Shown here piece by piece: positions 62,450 to 64,000 of a DNA stretch of 64,000 bases; the first letter of the stretch is position 1; the number at the start of each line of letters is the position of its first letter. Source of the DNA: Citrus sinensis (lineage: Eukaryota; Streptophyta; Magnoliopsida; Sapindales; Rutaceae). A program made the position numbers and the translations under genes. The DNA lies in NCBI RefSeq assembly GCF_022201045.2, contig NC_068564.1, forward strand, positions 33,447,001 through 33,511,000. The letters are read 5' to 3'. The notes under the pieces are model-generated. The model did no database searches. It had not been told where the DNA came from and saw only the letters and a program-made list of their open reading frames with translations.

Positions 62450-64000
62450 TCAAATGTCTTTAAGAAGGCCAACTATCTGCTGCATGCTGGGACGCTTCAA
62501 AGGAAGATCGGCCGTGCACAGATATCCAATCTTCAGAGCTTCTTCCATTTGTTTTTCAGGCCCCGTATCACGAATCTTTGGATCAATAGCTCTTGATCCT
62601 TTGTTGTTTCTTACCAATCCCCTAACCCAGCTCACCAAATTTCCTTCTTTCTCCTCAGGATAATCATCGCCAAGTGGTTTCTTTCCTGTAATTAGCTCCA
62701 ACAGAACCACACCATAGCAATATACATCAGACTTTGGTGTTGGGAAGTCGGAGTCAGGCTGAGCAAATTCTGGGGGAATGTATCCTGGTGACCCACGAGC
62801 AATTTCTTCGTCTAAACCATTTCCAAATATCTTAGCCAATCCAAAATCAGATAATCTAGGCTCCAAATTCATATCCAGATAAACACTGCTAGCTTTAATA
62901 TCCCTGTGAATTATTGGTGGCGAGCATCCATGGTGAAGAAACGCCAGTGCTCGTGCAGTGCCGAGTGCTATTTTATGTCGGAATCTCCAAGTTGTTAATA
63001 ACCCTTCAGAACCTACATTTTGTATACTATTAGTACCATCTTCTTCCCATGTATCTGTGCTCCAATCCTCTGTAGTTTGAACCCCAAGTGGCAAGTCATG
63101 AAGCAAATTTTGCAGGTTCCCATTTTCCATGTAGTCATAAATAGCAATCCTTTGATCCCCAGCTATACAGTATCCAGTCAATGGAACAAGATTTGGGTGT
63201 TTAATTCGACCAAGATACTCAAGCTCTCTTGCAGCTTCTTGATCTGTTAATGTTGATCCATGGACCAAAACTTTCACAGCCACATGAATTCCACCAGGTA
63301 GAAATCCTCTGTACACGGGTCCAAATTTCCCTTCAGCCAAAAGTGTGCCTCGATCAAAATTTGACGTTGCAGATAAGAGGTCTGCAAATGTGATATTCAA
63401 CAATGGTTTCTCAAAAATTACTACCTGGACAGAATTTGCATGCTTAACATCCGCTACCCAAGTAGTTGAATCAGTCTGGAAAGAAAAGGGGCCTGAAACA
63501 TTTTGCTCCTCTTTATAGGAGGTTTGCTTTACAACCCACCTTTTGGGTTTCCTTCTACAACCAAAGGCTAGACACAGCAAGCCAGCAAGCAAGCAGAACA
63601 TTGAGAGAGTTAAAGCCAAAGCAAGCTTGAGCCCTTTGTGATTAGCTGCTTTTCTTTTGAAGAAGGAAGGATTTGCGGCAATCGGGCAGTCGTTTGATGA
63701 TCCAAAGAAGGCTGTTTGTAGAGTTTCAGGCGATAACTCAGAAGCACAAAGGGTTAAGTTGTTGTAAGAGAAGTTGAATCTTTCCATCTGAGGAAGTTTT
63801 TCCAATAGGGAGGCAGGAATTTCCCCACTCAAATTGTTGTGCGACATATCAATGATTCCAAGATTTTTAGCACTCACCGTAGGAATTTGGCCAGTAAGAT
63901 GGTTCATGGAAAGATCAAGTGTACGCAAACTGCTCAACTGTAAGATTTCACTAGGAATATCACCAATGAGACTAGTTCTGGACAAATTGAGATGTTCTAA
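62450..64000 (-). CDS. LRR receptor-like kinase (At2g24230-like), 5' part beyond the window
   Basis: Plasma-membrane receptor-like kinase. The frame is open from the right edge ([14 protein letters not shown]) to the stop at 62450, so the N-terminal leucine-rich repeats lie outside. Visible parts in order: the last LRRs ([30 protein letters not shown]), a membrane span ([20 protein letters not shown]) followed by basic residues, then a kinase domain. The kinase has AEGKFG in the glycine loop, VAVKVLV (ATP-binding Lys), HRDIKAS (catalytic Asp) and DFG, all the main catalytic residues. The first loop glycine is Ala. The protein ends ...GLLKDI, some residues short of the KDIEP tail recalled for the Arabidopsis homologue. 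No intron is present in this part. Confidence 0.93.
   Translation of the reverse strand, partial: LEHLNLSRTSLIGDIPSEILQLSSLRTLDLSMNHLTGQIPTVSAKNLGIIDMSHNNLSGEIPASLLEKLPQMERFNFSYNNLTLCASELSPETLQTAFFGSSNDCPIAANPSFFKRKAANHKGLKLALALTLSMFCLLAGLLCLAFGCRRKPKRWVVKQTSYKEEQNVSGPFSFQTDSTTWVADVKHANSVQVVIFEKPLLNITFADLLSATSNFDRGTLLAEGKFGPVYRGFLPGGIHVAVKVLVHGSTLTDQEAARELEYLGRIKHPNLVPLTGYCIAGDQRIAIYDYMENGNLQNLLHDLPLGVQTTEDWSTDTWEEDGTNSIQNVGSEGLLTTWRFRHKIALGTARALAFLHHGCSPPIIHRDIKASSVYLDMNLEPRLSDFGLAKIFGNGLDEEIARGSPGYIPPEFAQPDSDFPTPKSDVYCYGVVLLELITGKKPLGDDYPEEKEGNLVSWVRGLVRNNKGSRAIDPKIRDTGPEKQMEEALKIGYLCTADLPLKRPSMQQIVGLLKDI

Noticed and set aside
1-64000. LTR retrotransposon or viral fossil
   Set aside because: No paired long terminal repeats, primer-binding site or gag/pol-like protein was seen anywhere in the window.

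Overview
This is an ordinary stretch of plant nuclear genome. It has AT-rich intergenic DNA, genes with many short GT-AG introns, chloroplast transit peptides, and plant-only families (WRKY, purine permease, plant CNGC, LRR receptor kinase). Protein similarity recalled from memory suggests a eudicot, possibly a woody rosid such as Citrus. The species is a guess; 'eudicot' is firm. No prokaryotic, viral or organellar segment was seen.

Eleven protein-coding genes can be rebuilt exon by exon, with reading frames that close across nearly all junctions. In order: plastid lysophosphatidate acyltransferase (555-3349, +); cyclic nucleotide-gated channel (7136-13624, +); TMN8-like nonaspanin (15029-18432, -); a degenerate endonuclease/exonuclease/phosphatase-fold protein (21983-24981, -); M17 leucine aminopeptidase (27956-32451, -); the proteasome chaperone PSMD9/Nas2 (36254-38266, +); a TAG-family DNA glycosylase (41929-44439, +); WRKY32 (45734-49430, -); PUP5-like purine permease (51389-53483, +); eIF5A (54180-56249, -); and the 3' part of an LRR receptor-like kinase (62450 to the right edge, -). 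They do not form a pathway. They are unrelated housekeeping and signalling genes, with convergent pairs at CNGC/TMN, TAG/WRKY32 and PUP5/eIF5A.

Intergenic DNA and some introns carry small mobile elements. There are three copies of one 0.8-0.9 kb PIF/Harbinger-like (Tourist-type) family, two of them flanked by TAA. There is another TIR element of about 755 bp, a Mutator-like foldback element with a 9-bp target duplication, two short TIR MITEs, a 5'-truncated LINE tail with a 19-bp target duplication, and several tRNA-like SINE candidates. Local tandem duplications lie near the EEP, PSMD9 and TAG genes.

The most interesting points are at gene-structure level. The EEP gene has a U12-type AT-AC intron, and its protein has lost several textbook catalytic residues. 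WRKY32 has a GC-AG intron that its frame requires. The aminopeptidase has an internal Met57 that could start a cytosolic form. The glycosylase lacks the Glu used by bacterial Tag for base recognition. No new multi-gene system was found.
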